Below are positions 45,546 to 58,169 of a stretch of DNA of 64,000 nucleotides, in pieces. The notes below the pieces were generated by a model, which saw nothing but the letters and a program-made list of their open reading frames with translations, made no database searches and was not told the DNA's origin. This stretch comes from Eonycteris spelaea. Taxonomy: Eukaryota > Chordata > Mammalia > Chiroptera > Pteropodidae. The stretch lies in the NCBI GenBank assembly GCA_003508835.1, contig PUFA01000003.1:24805001-24869000 (forward strand). The letters run 5' to 3'. Both the position numbers and the translations under genes were made by a program. The first letter of the stretch is position 1. Each line of letters opens with the position of its first letter.

Positions 45546-45650
45546 GGTAACGGCAATGAATGGAATATTGACAGTCTCTGGCGAGAATCAAGCAATTATC
45601 CAGGAGCTGTAGATCTGATTGCAATATGGTCGTCCAGTGTCTTTTGAACT

Positions 45651-45680
45651 TTAGTGGCTTTCTCCTTTTTTGCCAACTAC
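45651..45680 (-). CDS. TXNL1: TXNL1 exon 8, terminal coding part
   Basis: This segment has 30 bases encoding VVGKKGESH followed by TAA. That is exactly the nine C-terminal residues expected, so the coding total seen here is 224 codons of 289. The acceptor is TTTTTCTAG/GTAGTT. Intron 7 upstream (45681-51522) is 5.8 kb, the longest in the window. The exon continues into the 3' untranslated region toward lower coordinates. The coding part is too short to stand out alone; it was located by its predicted peptide and acceptor site. Confidence 0.95.
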   Translation of the reverse strand, partial: VVGKKGESH

Positions 45681-48600
45681 CTAGAAAAACAAAAATAACT
45701 TTATATGTACATCTTATTAATTTAGAAATATATCAGTTATTTTCAAAATATTACTAATTGGCATCATCTTTAAAACCTGGTGTTAACTTTTATCCCTGCA
45801 TTTTTTTTTTTTGGCATGCAGTATATTTTCATTGTTGAATCAAACTGTGACTCTCTCCTTCAGCCTCAAGGAATTAAAAAGAACACACATGCAGGCTATT
45901 TTTGGTTTCCCACACTGTTTTAAGAAAAAGTAATGCAAATTTTCAAAACAAGGTTGATAGTTTAGGGGGTTAATAAAAAGCTGATGCTATATGACTGACA
46001 CGTATTTGGCATATTATTTTTTAAGCAATTAGAAATCAAATGTTGATCGCAAATAATCTAGAATTAAGAGAGTATGCTAAACTTGTATCCTTATGTCCAA
46101 GATGACAGGTTTCTAAACTTCTCTCTCAATATGTAGACACACAATGAAAACAGATTAAAAATGACTAATTTTGTCATTTCCTTTTTAAAAAAATCTGGTT
46201 GCTACATATACACTACCAAAAAATAAAAAAAAAAATTGTTTGTTAATGATTAGAAAAATTCTCTATTACAGGATTTTTTAAATACCCTAGTTGTTGTAAA
46301 TGTGCAGCATAACAATGTAAAAAAATAAACTTGGTTTCTACCAGAAGTTCTAGAAAACAAATTCTCTGTAAGAAGGTTCAAAACTATGTTCTAATTGAAT
46401 AATGTACTTCAAACCTATAGTTCATCATTAAATAATGTATTCTCATACAGAGATGCCTCTACAAAAATCTATGTGCAAGCTATGAAATATATATTTGTAT
46501 ACAAAAATATTTCTGTGTACATTGTAAATGTAAATTTCATTATTTTAAATTGATTCTGTTCCAAACAGCAGAATGTGAATCAAGCAAAACTCATAAAGGT
46601 CTTCAGTACATTTCTGGTCTAAAATAAAACATAGCTGGGACAATGTCTGTCATAAGAGATTATAAAAACGCTTCGCACTGAATTCCCAACCACATGATGC
46701 CGTAAGTGCTGTTTTCCCTACCTCCGGTAAAACCGCTTTTATTATTTTAAAAGAACTCTCTGATCCTAAGGAAACAATGTGTTAGAAAGTCCAAAAAGCC
46801 AGAAAGATGCTAAACAGATAGTCTCAGAAAAGAGTATGTGGATGAGATAAGAAATTTAGGTTTTAAGAACCAAGAGGAGCCTTCCTAAAAAAGATGGAAC
46901 TATGTGTATCAGAAATGAATTTACACAGATAAACACTGAAAGCATTATTGATCATTGTATCACTTGGTAACAAGCAAAACACAGAGCTATTAGACTAAGC
47001 AAAAGATAAAAACAATTGATATTAAAAACTAAAATTTTAGCAGATGTGATACAGTGGAGACACAAATCTGCATACTGTTTCACAGGTTGATAGTTCTCAA
47101 CTTGCCAATGTGTCTCTGTAAAAAAGAAGAAATTTAGCATTCCAATATGGATTTTCCACCCCAAATATAAAGCTCTTTTATTCACTTTGAAGTCTTTATA
47201 TTAATGCCTCAAACAAAAGTCTACATCAAAATTAGGTGCCAAAAATACTTATTCAGTAAAGAGTCCATTGATCTTCTATATTAATATTTTCATCCAGCTT
47301 AACATTCAGTCTGTAAGTCCTTCAACTGGACTGTGCTCACTTGGGGAGGCAGAGGACATACCCACAATTGATCAGCAACTACAACTTAATCAATATATTA
47401 CACTAGTACTAGCATAAAAGAACTTGATAAAACTGTTCATATTTGATTTCCAAAATGACTCTATAGTTCCTGAAAAATAAAATTCAAACTTCAGATTGGA
47501 TTAAAATATCATCCAAAAACTAATTAAACCATTTACAACAATGTAAATTTTATTGCAACATTATTTCTCAAAATGTAGTACAAAATTAAATATGAGACAG
47601 GAGAAAGTAAAATAAAGCTGAGGAGCAATACAGTACGGTAACGAAATCGAAGCACCTAGCTGCAAGCCCGAAACAAAAACCAAAACAAAATAAAAAGCCA
47701 ATGGAGAAACAGAACTAGAATGATCTGAAGAAAGAGATGGTTGAGGCAACTTAGTAATAGTAAGGCTGATCCGGATGACAGAAGCTGTAGAGATCTTGCA
47801 CCAGCAATGATGAGAACATGGGAAGGGTGAGAGAGCAGACAGGTGCGGGATGCGCAGAGAAGCAAGGAGGGGAGTAGAGTGAGGTAAGGTCAATCTTTAT
47901 ATTACTTCTTTTTAAAAAATCTTCTGGTTTTAGTTCATTTGAGTTGGATTAAAAAAGCTGAAAAATAAACAGACAGAAATGTCACAAAAATAGCTGATAC
48001 GGTGAATGGCCAGTTTAGAAAAGTCTATTTTTATTATAGTGATAGAAAATCTGCTCTGCTTTTCTCATGCGCCTCATTCTCCAATAAGCAAAAGCCCCTT
48101 CAATTATGCTCATTTTTACATACTTATATTTTATTATTTATATTAAAATAAAGCAATCCATGTAAAGAGCATATTTTAGTAAAGAGAACATCAATGTCCA
48201 TTAGGATGGCAAGCTTTCCATGCTGCAACACAAGAATCCATTTATAAGCAGAAACAGACTAAGTGTATTTTATAATACGTGCACAATGCCTCTGAGAGCC
48301 AAAAACAGACAAGCAGAAGTGTACTAGTCTTCCAAATCTTAAAGGTATAACCTTATAAAGTTTTAACAGCATGCAAGGTGGTCTAAGATTTCTATCCACA
48401 TCCAAGATTCATTAGTGTTACCTTAGCTTCCGTCATCTCAGTGACATAAGAAGGTCAATGACATTCTGAAAACTAAAATTATCTAGGAACAACTCACACA
48501 TCATAAAAATGTAAACTGAAAATGCTAATAATTCTATTTTATCATTCATTAAACCATTTTCTATAGCTCACTTTACTATACAAAGAGGTATCAAGACTCT

Positions 48601-48689
48601 TCCTCTGTGTTGGTAAAATACATGCCAAACCTATTTTGAAATTTTAAATTTCTGTGTGTAATCCCTGTAAAATTCAAGCTGACTAAATA

Positions 48690-48850
48690 AAGAAGTGTCA
48701 CATTTGACTTGTCCTACGTTTTCATGCCCAAGTTGCTCTTTTCCATTCTACTTATACTGCCCACTGCTATCTTTTCCTCTGTCCATTTCTACTCCCAAAG
48801 TTTAGTTCAAGGCCCTCTTCCTCCATAAAATATCCTCATTCTTTCCCAGC
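48690..48850 (+). repeat. L2-like 3' end fragment in intron 7
   Basis: A pyrimidine-rich text resembling the L2 LINE 3' region (short Cs and Ts with a TTCAAGGCCCTCTTCCTCC stretch followed by TATCCTCATTCTTTCCC). It is very diverged, and the boundaries are approximate. Confidence 0.4.
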
Positions 48851-49394
48851 CATTGTTGGGAAGAAGTCAGTATCACTGGGCCAGAAAAGTATGACAACAG
48901 TCTGTGGACGAAGACAGCCTTGAATTAAGCTTTAATTCTGATCAACTTTCCCAATGTTCGTGCATTAACCCTCAAGAACACAAACTTGTTCTAGACAGAG
49001 ATCAAGACTGTACCTAGCACAATACTACAGGGACAACAAACACCATGCCACATACATATCTGTTTTTCCCTCACAAGAAACCAAACTCATAATTTTAAAA
49101 AGGTGATTCTATAAAAGGACCAAACTGGCCAATTTCAGTTATACAAAAACTAATTTTATTGCACTTTTTCTACACTGAAGTTCTTAATTTACAAAAATAA
49201 CTGCAATTAGCTTACTTTTGAAGAACCAACCTAAGGACAATAAATGACACAAACAGAACATATCTCATTCAGAAATTATGAAAATAAAATGTAATATTAA
49301 CATACAATAAGAAAACCATTCAACCCAAGAAAACATATCAAAGATCATAAGGGACAATGAAGTCCAGAGCACCGTGAAGGCATCCACTACAGTA

Positions 49395-49895
49395 TTAAAC
49401 TATTCTTGCAGGGACCACGCTGGGGGTCTCTGACACCCTTTTAGGGAATTTTCAAGCTTAAAACCATTTTCAAAATAATACTAAACTATTATTTGCCTTT
49501 TAAATTTAATTGTCTCACAGTGTACAATGGAGTTTTTAAGAGGCTACATAACCTGCGATAGCAAAAAAGTGATTGAATGCAGAAGGAGATATGAAAATGA
49601 GGATTCTATTAAGCTAGACAGTAAAGAAATGTGTAAAGCATAAAGCAATACTCCTCCTCTAAGTTGCTTTTGTTTTGAAAAAAACGTACATAATTTCAAA
49701 ATATTATTTGTGTTAACATGGATTTATTATTTCTAAATAAATAGTTTTTAAATTTCTCAGCTGCAATTTTTGAAATAGTAACTATTAGGTAAGTATAGCT
49801 CACAGAAGCAAAAGCTCTTTTTGGTCCTCAACAATATTTAATAGTGTAAAGTGGTGCTGAGACCAAAAAGTTTCAGAACTATTGCTCTACAGTAA
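49395..49895 (+). mobile_element. hAT-Charlie DNA transposon relic in intron 7
   Basis: The segment runs from a GGGGGTCTCTGACACCC start to a GGTGCTGAGACCAAAAAG end followed by TTTCAGAACTATTG. It includes the internal landmarks ATTATTTGTGTTAACATGGA and CTCTTTTTGGTCCTCAACAA, which I recall from Charlie-type non-autonomous hAT elements. There is no coding capacity. Edges are approximate. Confidence 0.5.
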
Positions 49896-51522
49896 TTTTA
49901 ATAGGGAAAAAAGCATTTAGTTAAATAGACAATTATCCAACATCAAAATAAACACAAATACAAGCAAGAACAGTCTAACACCTATACTATCCTAAAGGCA
50001 GTCCAATAAAGGTAGTTTGGTAGTTAAAAAAAAAAAAAAAGTAGTCTAGAAGAGGTGGGATGAGGGGTGTTAAAATTAAAGAGGTGAAGACAAACTCTTA
50101 GATGGACAATTATTAACTGAATGGCAGGCTGGCAGGAAGACAGACAAAATCGAGCAGTGGTTAGAGAAAATGGAAATCAAATCCATAAGCTAAGGTGATA
50201 AGCAGGAAACTAGAGCTGAATTAATGGTATAAGAATAACAGGACTTAGAGTAACGGATCTTATGAAAGTATTAAGCTGAAACGAACTATGCAAGGCACAG
50301 TTAAATAAAGCTAAATCCAATGGCATGTAATCAAACAGGCAAAGTAACAAAGCAGTCAGCCAAAATGTCTTTGTTGCTCACACATTTTCCCAGTACAGCA
50401 TATTTCATATTATAAAAATGTAGATATTAATCTTTGCTTCTTCTAACCTGTCATTATACATATGTCAAACATTTAACATGACAGATCTAAGTACATGATT
50501 GTCATCCCAAAGCTCCCAAAAGTTAATTATATTGTGAGTCAGGAAAATGACAGATGAAAAATGACCAGCTAAAATATCTACTGTCAAGGTTATCAATTTT
50601 GTAAAAAAACAACATCTAAGTTCATCCACTGTTATGCAATTTTATAAATTTTTCTATCATTTAATTAAAATTAGATCTGTGGATACCATCAAAAAGATAA
50701 AAGTTTCAGGATGTTCTACAGCTCCCATTCCCCAAACAGGGGTGTCGAACTGTTAAGCTGGGTGCCTCTCCCTCTAGGTATTGACAGCCCTAGGCAAGCT
50801 CTTCCTCTCTATAATCATCTCAAGTTCCAGACTGCCTGCCAGAGGCAGACATCAGGAACACGGTGATGTCTCCTGTGCTGCAGCACACTTAATCTGTGTA
50901 CAGCACCTGAGCTCTGTACTGATAAAGCTCTTGGTGGCAATTCTATGATCTGTGGTTGTATATTTTAAGAGTCACCATAAGGAACCATTCAATTAGAAGT
51001 AATTTCTATGAATATACAAAATGTTCTCATTCCTAAAGATCCCATGTACCTCTGAAATTCTTCGCAACCTCAAGATTATGTCCACAAAATATTTATAAAT
51101 ATTTTATATACATATTGCTGAAATGTGTTCTTTTAGCACATAGTATTAAAGTTAACCTCTCAGTGTAAAATTATTTGTCATTTAAAATATTTTCATCAGA
51201 AACAATGAAATCTAAATCTTAATAAAGTTCTTAAAAACTAATAATAATGATTTAAATTATTCCTATTTTTCCTTTACTTCTACTTTCTAAAACCAATCAA
51301 TCATTTTTACCCTCTTAATTGGATGCCATTCATTAAGACACTGTATCAGTAGGACTTATTTTTATTAGAGATTTAAGTTGGATATCTAAAAATATGATTA
51401 AAAGTACTGTTCTTTCTAGTTTAACCTTATAAAACTCCATGACATGTGACTTTGAGTTTTAAGAAATTATTTCTTTAAAATTATATTATTATTTCCCCTA
51501 AATATCATTTAAACAAACTTAC

Positions 51523-51627
51523 TCGTTTGAAGTCATTCATATTTGTTGCCTGGACTGGAGTACCAATAAAAGTAAAATATGAAATTCTTGTTGTTTCTTC
51601 TTCACCTTGATTGGACTGAACAAATAT
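51523..51627 (-). CDS. TXNL1: TXNL1 exon 7 (end of PITH domain)
   Basis: This exon has 105 bases, 35 codons, frame 0, about residues 246-280. The translation begins IFVQSNQGEEETTRISYF and runs through FIGTPVQATNMNDFKR. It finishes the PITH fold (the strand pair ISYFTFIGTPV). The acceptor is GGTAG/ATA and the donor is CGA/GTAAGT. The motif NQGEEETTRI with FIGTP is characteristic of TXNL1-type PITH proteins and separates it from PITHD1. Its length permits in-frame skipping, which would remove the last strands of the domain. Confidence 0.97.
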
Positions 51628-53391
51628 CTACCAAAAAATAATAATTTTTACAGTAATGATTATAATACTTTTTTCATAAAAATGTTTTAAGTCTAATTGA
51701 TTTCCTTAGATTACGAATAAAAATACCTTCTATTCTTCGTAAAGATTATTTATATTGCATTTAGACTAATACTTCTACAGGACTATTACCTCCACTGTTT
51801 GCCCTGCTATTCTCACTTCTCCACTCCAGGGATGTCGCAGCAAGAAACCCACATACACAAATGCCTGATGACTTAGTGTGATGGTGTGGAGGGGCCATAA
51901 TTAAATTCTTTACAGAGAATGTTGAAAGAATATGCAATTCATGATTTGACAGACTGTTGAAATTTTATAAAAATTATAGTGCTTCACTGAGGAAAACTTT
52001 ACATTCTTTCTGCTTGTCATTCATTCTATTTCCTAGACTACTAGACGAAAAAACAATATTGGAAATCAGCTCCTAAAACCATTACTATGCCCTGCATATT
52101 TTTTCAAACTCAACTGACTGTTTATACTCTCTATTAAAGACCTCCTCTCAGCATGTTAGAGACAGAAGCTTTACTCTTACATCCTTTTTCAGAATATTGG
52201 ATTTTTTTTTTTAATTTGCTCCATATTTTAAACACAATAATCTAGATGCTATCTACTTAGGAATATTGCCTCTCCTGATTTGAGTAACACACTTCTTTCA
52301 TTCTAAGATGGCATTCATCAGTCAGTTTGTGTTGTTTGTATAGGCAACCACGGATTCATCTCAAACTGAGCTGATCAATTAAAAACTCCAAGTCTCTAAT
52401 TAGTAGACTATTAAACCAGTGCTCCATTTAGTTGTACTCTTCTTTTAATCTAAGCACAACAGTTTATATTTACTGCTTTTAAAATTCATATACTTACTTT
52501 GATTAGACTTTCTGATCAAAACCGTCATTTCAATTTCATCACCAAAAAAGTGATACACATGCTGTCTCTTAACTAAAATTCTGACTGAGATAGGACACAG
52601 TACGTAAGACTTGAACCTATCACAAAATAACTATGTTCATGACTCTTAATAATAGAGATTATATCAGGATATCTGGATTGAAAGAGCTTTTCCAATAAAC
52701 AAATTGCCTTTCTCCCATCACTAAATAAAGCAAAAGGTGTTATTATGAACACACGGTATTGCATTCTTTTATTTTACAAAACTAGACTCATTCCATTAAA
52801 ATAAAAAATCATGTTAGTTTGGTATGACTTGTTCTCAGTGACTCTATGCTGGCTCCTACTTCTTTTTCCAGGTATTCTATTAGTCTGTTCTAACCCTCCC
52901 GCCCCTTCCTCTTCTGAAGGATGGGGCTGGGGGTGGAGAGCATGTGCTGGGTTGCAGTACCAAAATACACAAAAGAAATTAAGTAGTAGCTGATTCATTT
53001 GTACTGAGACTGTGACCACTATTTTATTAAAAACTATATTCTAGAAAATTACATTGAATTTTACAAATCTATCGCTCATCACCAGGTATGAATAATAAAA
53101 CTCAAATCAGTTTAAGTAAAAATGTTCTCGAATAAACATTTAACAAAAGTTGCCAAACATATATAAAATAAGTAAACTGACAAAATCACAAATTTTTAAA
53201 AATCAACTGTCCTTCCCCTTTAGGACATGTAGATAAATTAAAAAGAAGATTTAAGTAGATCATTATACATTTTTACTCATTTCAAACCAAGTCAACATTA
53301 TCTACTTTAAAGGATCATTTAGAATCACTAAGGAGAGCATGAACTGTCACCCATAAACCCATTAAATACGTGTTCATGGAATACCACTTAC
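51628..53391 (-). other. TXNL1: TXNL1 intron 6
   Basis: A 1764-base intron with GTAAGT donor and GGTAG acceptor. It is AT-rich unique sequence with no recognised repeat or RNA gene. Around 52900-52945 there is a short GC-richer patch that gives chance open frames on both strands. Confidence 0.85.
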
Positions 53392-53564
53392 AGTCACACT
53401 GTTAACATTCTGAAACTTAACGTAACGAAGTGGGACAATGCCATCCTCTTTAATATCATCCTCTGTCAGTTCCAGAGCCTGAGTTGGTTCACTTCTTTCT
53501 GCTTCTTCAAAATCCATAGATCGTGGTAGATTGATAAAAATTTTTACGTATTTAGGACCCTGAC
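53392..53564 (-). CDS. TXNL1: TXNL1 exon 6 (PITH domain core)
   Basis: This exon has 173 bases: two bases completing the split glycine codon, then 57 codons, about residues 188-245. It reads GQGPKYVKIFINLPRSMDF, continues through the acidic stretch ELTEDDIKEDG, and ends with RYVKFQNVNSVT. It forms most of the PITH beta-sandwich, including the conserved KIFINLP strand and the KFQNVNSVTIF strand that continues into exon 7. The acceptor is TTATAG/GTC; the donor is ACT/GTAAGT. No stops or frameshifts are present, and the residues equal the human sequence as remembered, which suggests strong purifying selection. Confidence 0.97.
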
Positions 53565-55381
53565 CTATAAAATGGCAGAATAAAATAAAATGCTAAAAAC
53601 CAAGTATGTAATATTTTCTTCCCTTTATCATTACATCCACATCATACAAACAGGCACAAATACACACATATGCACATACCTAAATGTATCTTCAGAAATT
53701 CTAAGAAGTCTGATTTTTTCATAGTTGTTCTCCCCACCCCCATGCCTTGCTCCAAGGGCATTTACTGGTATATTCTTGGCCTGCTAGCACTATGGTCTAA
53801 GAATACTAGATAAAACACATACATATATGTGTGTGCACACACATATACACACACAAATCTTGCCCTCAACACAAAAGACATACTATGATAAATATGCTAC
53901 TAGTGAGGTATAGGGAAGGTAGCAATGAAGTCTAACCGTATATGCAGGTTAACAAGTTTCATAAAGAAATAAAATGAGTTGGGTCTTGCAACTGACAACA
54001 ACTGGTACATTTTGTTATTTAGAGGAAAGCATCATCAATAACACCATCTAGCCAAAAGGAAATTAATTACACAAATTGCCAAATTTCATCTTAGGAATTA
54101 AGATGTATTCAGTGCTAAGATGACATTTACAGAGTGTTTTAATCCCTTTAACTTCAGAGTACAATCTAAGACTTATGTTTTATTGCTGATTAAAGAATCC
54201 AAAATATTTACATTGCTAAAATTGCTTAATTTCTACAGCATTTGCTTTATAAATACTTGTATTTTCAGAAGACTTCCATTAATGAAAATTAATACATGAA
54301 AATTTAATTACCATTATATTATAGCTTATTGAAATGTGGATGATAGAATGCTAGCTAGAATACTTTTGCTGAATTTTTTTTTGTAAAGGTAACATTATCT
54401 TAATATTTTCCAAAATGTTAGTAGAACAAGAATATAAGCATCTCATCTACAAGCATCCATGTATATAAAGCCATATGAGCTGTTACTGGCAGTACTGTTT
54501 AATAAAAATACATAATTTATCTATTTCTGATTTGTATTATTTTTCTCTTAAGAGCTATGGACTAGGTCCTTTGTAACCTATTTTTAATGAACTAATGCAA
54601 TTTGAAATAAAAACTGATAGCAACCAGGGGGAAAAAAACATGAAAATTAGAATAATAAATGAGAAGGGAATGTTATCTAATAAATAGGATGCTGGTTGTT
54701 TCTACCAACTAATTAAAGAAAAGAACGCTGCACCCCCCTCCCCCAAAAAATTTCTAGTCCCTATTCCCCCCATTCCGTCTGCCCACTTCCCCTACAGCGG
54801 AGGAAGAAGAGGAGGGAGATGGATGATGGGCTGGCCGAGAGAGTGCTGCAGCTCACCCCCAAACCCCAACCCTCAGCAACAAAACACCCTCAACAAAAAC
54901 AGAAAGAAAAATGTGGTAGTGGTGAATATGGAAAATTCTTTATATAATAAAAAGGAAAATACCAAGTCTGTACAATCTTGTTTAAAGGATCATAATATGT
55001 ATAAACATAAAAACTATTATAGGGCACAAATAGGAAGATCTAGAGACTTAGTTTTATCATCTGTAACAGGAGTTTGAAATCTGTATCTCCCAGTTTTGAT
55101 CCTAAAAAATGGCTGCTTTGAATCTAGAGTTTACAGTTGGAAATTGGAAGAAAAGGTTCAGCCATTTCAGATTAAGATGGAACTTAAATTCCAAAATAAA
55201 AAACTTTAGAGATAAATCTCACATTATATGACCATTCATGTTCTTGCTTTGTTCTAAAAACAATTTAACTCTTTCCAAATACAAAGAATATTTACTTCTA
55301 TTTAATATAAAGTTTTAGATATGTGCTAATAGGTCTACAGAGCAGAAAGTTAAGTTTGAAGAAAAACTGTCCATTACTCAC
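53565..55381 (-). other. TXNL1: TXNL1 intron 5
   Basis: An 1817-base intron with GTGAGT donor and TATAG acceptor. It contains an impure alternating purine/pyrimidine TG/CA patch at about 53819-53860. A C-rich block at about 54728-54870 stands out from its AT-rich surroundings. No second gene was seen. Confidence 0.85.
54728..54870. other. C-rich/purine-rich block inside intron 5
   Basis: A locally GC-rich island with strand-asymmetric runs (CCCCCCTCCCCC, then GGAGGAAGAAGAGGAGGGAG, then CCCCCAAACCCCAACCC). It is unlike the AT-rich intron around it. I do not recognise a repeat family. It could be a splicing or G-quadruplex-forming regulatory patch, or a decayed insertion. Confidence 0.4.
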
Positions 55382-55451
55382 CATTATCTGGCCCTTGAAA
55401 TTTCATTGAATAAAGCTTAACGGGTTGATTGAACGCCACAGTAATTAGTAG
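55382..55451 (-). CDS. TXNL1: TXNL1 exon 5 (PITH domain)
   Basis: This is a 70-base exon giving 23 codons plus the first base of a split glycine codon (phase 1 at its 3' end). The translation starts LLITVAFNQPVKLYSMKF and ends GPDN, about residues 165-187. It is a beta-strand section of the PITH domain. The acceptor is a long T-tract with CTCAG; the donor is ATG/GTGAGT. Because its length is not a multiple of three, skipping it alone would shift the frame. It is too short to appear as a free-standing open reading frame and was found by reading from exon 4 into the next homologous segment. Confidence 0.96.
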
Positions 55452-57080
55452 CTGAGAAAAAAAAAAATAATGGTTTCATAGTAAAAGGGCTCTTGAACAC
55501 TTTGAATATACACACGCAAGTTAAGCAAAATTAATTAAAGGCAGAAAATATTTAATTCATCTAACAAAACCATTGCAATACGTAAAATCAGTAAGTTGAA
55601 AGTGACTTGAGTAGACTGACATTTGAGATATATAATCATCTAGAATTCGTAAGGGAATGACAACAAAGTTAATGGAATAAATTAACTAAAATTATGCAGA
55701 AGAACCTAAGTTCTTGTGACCTTTAAACTGGCATGCAATTTGCTCTCCAAAAATTCAAACAAAATTCCCAAGTTAAAATAAAATTTAAAAAATATATATT
55801 TTAGCATATAGGACAGTTTACCTGTTAAGTGTCTACCCATGTCACCTGACAATCAGGAGGCAATGCACAATGCCTTCAAATGGACTCTATTTGATCCAAA
55901 ACCAGGAAGAGGATTCTTACAACTCTACAGTCACCTCCAAATCTCCATCCTTCACTTATTTCACTGAATTTGGAAGGCCACATAAGGAAACCAGGATACA
56001 AAACACTGTTGCAATGCCTATCTCTCAGAAACTGATTCATTCGCTTCATCTTCTTTCCAGCCGAAGTTGTGCTTCTACCCTGGGAGCAAAATTTCCCCAG
56101 CAAGAGATTTCAGGGAAACTGTAGCAGTCCTGCTGATACGCAGCACTGAATTATATTCAGAGCAACGTTTACAAGAAGCACAAAGTGAACAATACTCAAA
56201 GCTATACAGTAAGGTACCTCTGTTTGGAGCAAAGAAAAATGAGGTTTCAATTTCGGTTTCATGATCATTGTGGTCTGTTTGCCTAAGAAAATATCTAGAC
56301 TATTTCCTTTGGTTATATAAGTACTTTTTATACTTGGTCTGTAACAGTGTATATAAGCATGACGTGTTTAGGGACCTGAATCACAGGTGAACTGAGATGA
56401 GTGAAAAGCTAGAAGCAGATCAAATAAGAATATGATACCTCTTTCTGAAGCCAGTGAGATCATTTAACTATTCTATGAAAGAAGCATGATCAGATTTATA
56501 TTTCGGAAAAATAACTTTTGTGAACATGTAGAAGATAAACTAGAATGGGGACAAAGCAGAGTCAGTGGGATAGAAAGGAAATTAAGGAAAACAGTCAAGA
56601 TGAAATAGGGCTTGATCGAGGCAGTACTACACTATTTACTCTGTGACAACAATGCAAGGGAGTGCAAGACTGGTTTACATCTGGGAGTGAAGACTAGACA
56701 CACAGGGAGCATTCATCTAATTAGTAGTCTCTGTTTCTCAGGGATGAACTCATCTGAGTGGATAAAAAGTATGAAAGGCAGATGAAGAATGAACAAAAGG
56801 ACCTACGAGTGATAAATGTTCGACTCAGGAGTGGGGCCAATCTAAGAGTTCTGTGATTCTCCCCAGTGCACCTGGCAGGCCACACAGAACAGAGGAAACA
56901 AGTGGGGACAGGCTGCATGGTCAAAGGACAGGGGTCAAAGAAAATGAAAGTTATAAAATGGAAAAGAAGAACTGATCATCTGGGAAGGAGAGAGATAAAA
57001 CCATGAGATGAAAACATGATTAAGAAACAATAGCGGGCATAAATATTGATAATCTCTACAAGCCTTAAGCATTCAATTAC
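55452..57080 (-). other. TXNL1: TXNL1 intron 4
   Basis: A 1629-base intron with GTAATT donor and T-tract plus CTCAG acceptor. A diverged segment at about 56350-56720 resembles the old L2-associated repeat also seen at 27.2-27.9 kb (agatgaaataggg, gaggcagtac type text). The rest is unique. Confidence 0.8.
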
Positions 57081-57203
57081 CTGCTCATCACAATCAGATT
57101 CCAAGAAGGTCATGTCTTTTCGCAAACAGTTGTCAAATCCATGCTCATCACTTTCATTAAGACATTCACAACCAGCTTTATTAATAAAAGGCATTAAATC
57201 CAT
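57081..57203 (-). CDS. TXNL1: TXNL1 exon 4 (start of PITH domain)
   Basis: This exon has 123 bases, 41 codons, frame 0, and covers about residues 124-164. It reads from MDLMPFINKAGCECLNESD to the end of FLESDCDEQ. It begins the PITH domain (proteasome-interacting thioredoxin), a beta-sandwich that binds the proteasome regulatory particle near the deubiquitinase subunit. The acceptor is a strong T-run followed by CAG directly before ATG; that ATG is an internal methionine codon, not the start of translation. The donor is CAG/GTAATT. Several cysteines are visible (CEC, NCL, SDC), as in the family. Phase agrees with exons 3 and 5. Confidence 0.97.
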
Positions 57204-57609
57204 CTGAAAAAAAAATAACATCAAGACTGTAAGCAAAACATTTGGATTTGGTATAAAAATCTTAAATATGTGATTCTCTCTAGATTAAGCAATTTTAAAG
57301 AAAACTGTCTATCTCTTTTAAAATAGCCACTAAAACTTTAATAATGATCCTTTCATGGGAATTTGTGGCCGAGATCTACCATTAATTAATAAAGCCAAAT
57401 CTAGGCTTAGCCCACTTGAAAGGTATAGAAAGCAAGTCTTTAATACTAAGATTATAAAATAGGGATATTTATATGTTTTTAATAATGGTATTTGACAGCG
57501 CAAAACATGTAAATTAAAATTTCTGTAAGACCCAAAAGAAGTCTACCACCCTCTTCTAGTGGCAACGTGGACTCTTTAAACCTGTGTCCATGAAGAACTT
57601 AAAGATGAA

Positions 57610-58030
57610 CAGCAAATAAGAATTTAACATTTGACTATGGAAATTTCAAACATACACAGAATACAGTGAACTCTATATACCCACCTCTCAGCTACAATAT
57701 TCATCATTCATGGCTACCCTTATTTCTTCTTTACACCTCAACCAGTCCCTAATCATTTCCCTGATTATTTCTGAGTAAATCTTGGACATTTGTTCATTTC
57801 ATTCATAAACATTTCAGTGCATATTTTTAAGAGATAAGAATTCACTTTAAAAATCATCATTATCAAAACTAAAAACAAAACACTTTAATAACATCAAATA
57901 TCAGTGTTCAAATTTCCTCAATTATCTCGCAAATGTCTTACAGTTAAATTGTTAGAATAAGGATCCAAAAAAAGTACAAAGACTGTATTTGGTTAATATG
58001 TCCCTTAAATCTTTTAATCTATAGACACTT
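57610..58030. mobile_element. L1 3' UTR-type fragment
   Basis: The text follows a common old mammalian L1 3' UTR: AAATTTCAAACATACACAGA, then CCACCTCTCAGCTACAATAT, later CAGTGTTCAAATTTCCTCAA and TATGTCCCTTAAATCTTTTA. It is diverged but collinear with the consensus I remember. Orientation is not certain. Confidence 0.6.
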
Positions 58031-58169
58031 AGCCTACAGATTTCTTATATTCTGGATTTTGCTAACTGCTTCCCTGTGGTATCCTTTAACGCCTTCCTGC
58101 CTATGTGTTGACCAATAGTGCCATATTCCCAACTCCACGTCAAAGAGCTGTGGTGGCAGCGGCCACCTG

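Larger units (their letters stand above)
45450..45650 (-). other. TXNL1: TXNL1 3' UTR, short form
   Basis: This is the sequence directly after the TAA stop on the minus strand. It is unique, has no recognisable repeat and carries two AATAAA hexamers (45545-45540 and 45475-45470). A transcript cleaved 10-30 bases after the second signal would end near 45450. The left edge given here is an estimate, because the cleavage site cannot be read from sequence alone. Confidence 0.75.
45681..51522 (-). other. TXNL1: TXNL1 intron 7
   Basis: Intron with donor GTAAGT at its upper end and acceptor TTTCTAG at its lower end. It is mostly unique AT-rich sequence. Recognisable content is an L2-like piece near 48690-48850 and a hAT-Charlie relic at about 49395-49895. 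An A-run sits at about 50025-50040. No other gene was seen on either strand. Confidence 0.85.

Noticed and set aside
57201..57236. Translation start at an ATG upstream of MDLMPF on the minus strand
   Set aside because: The open frame extends into the intron's T-tract; a CAG acceptor lies exactly before MDLMPF and phase fits exon 3, so the residues before it are intronic.
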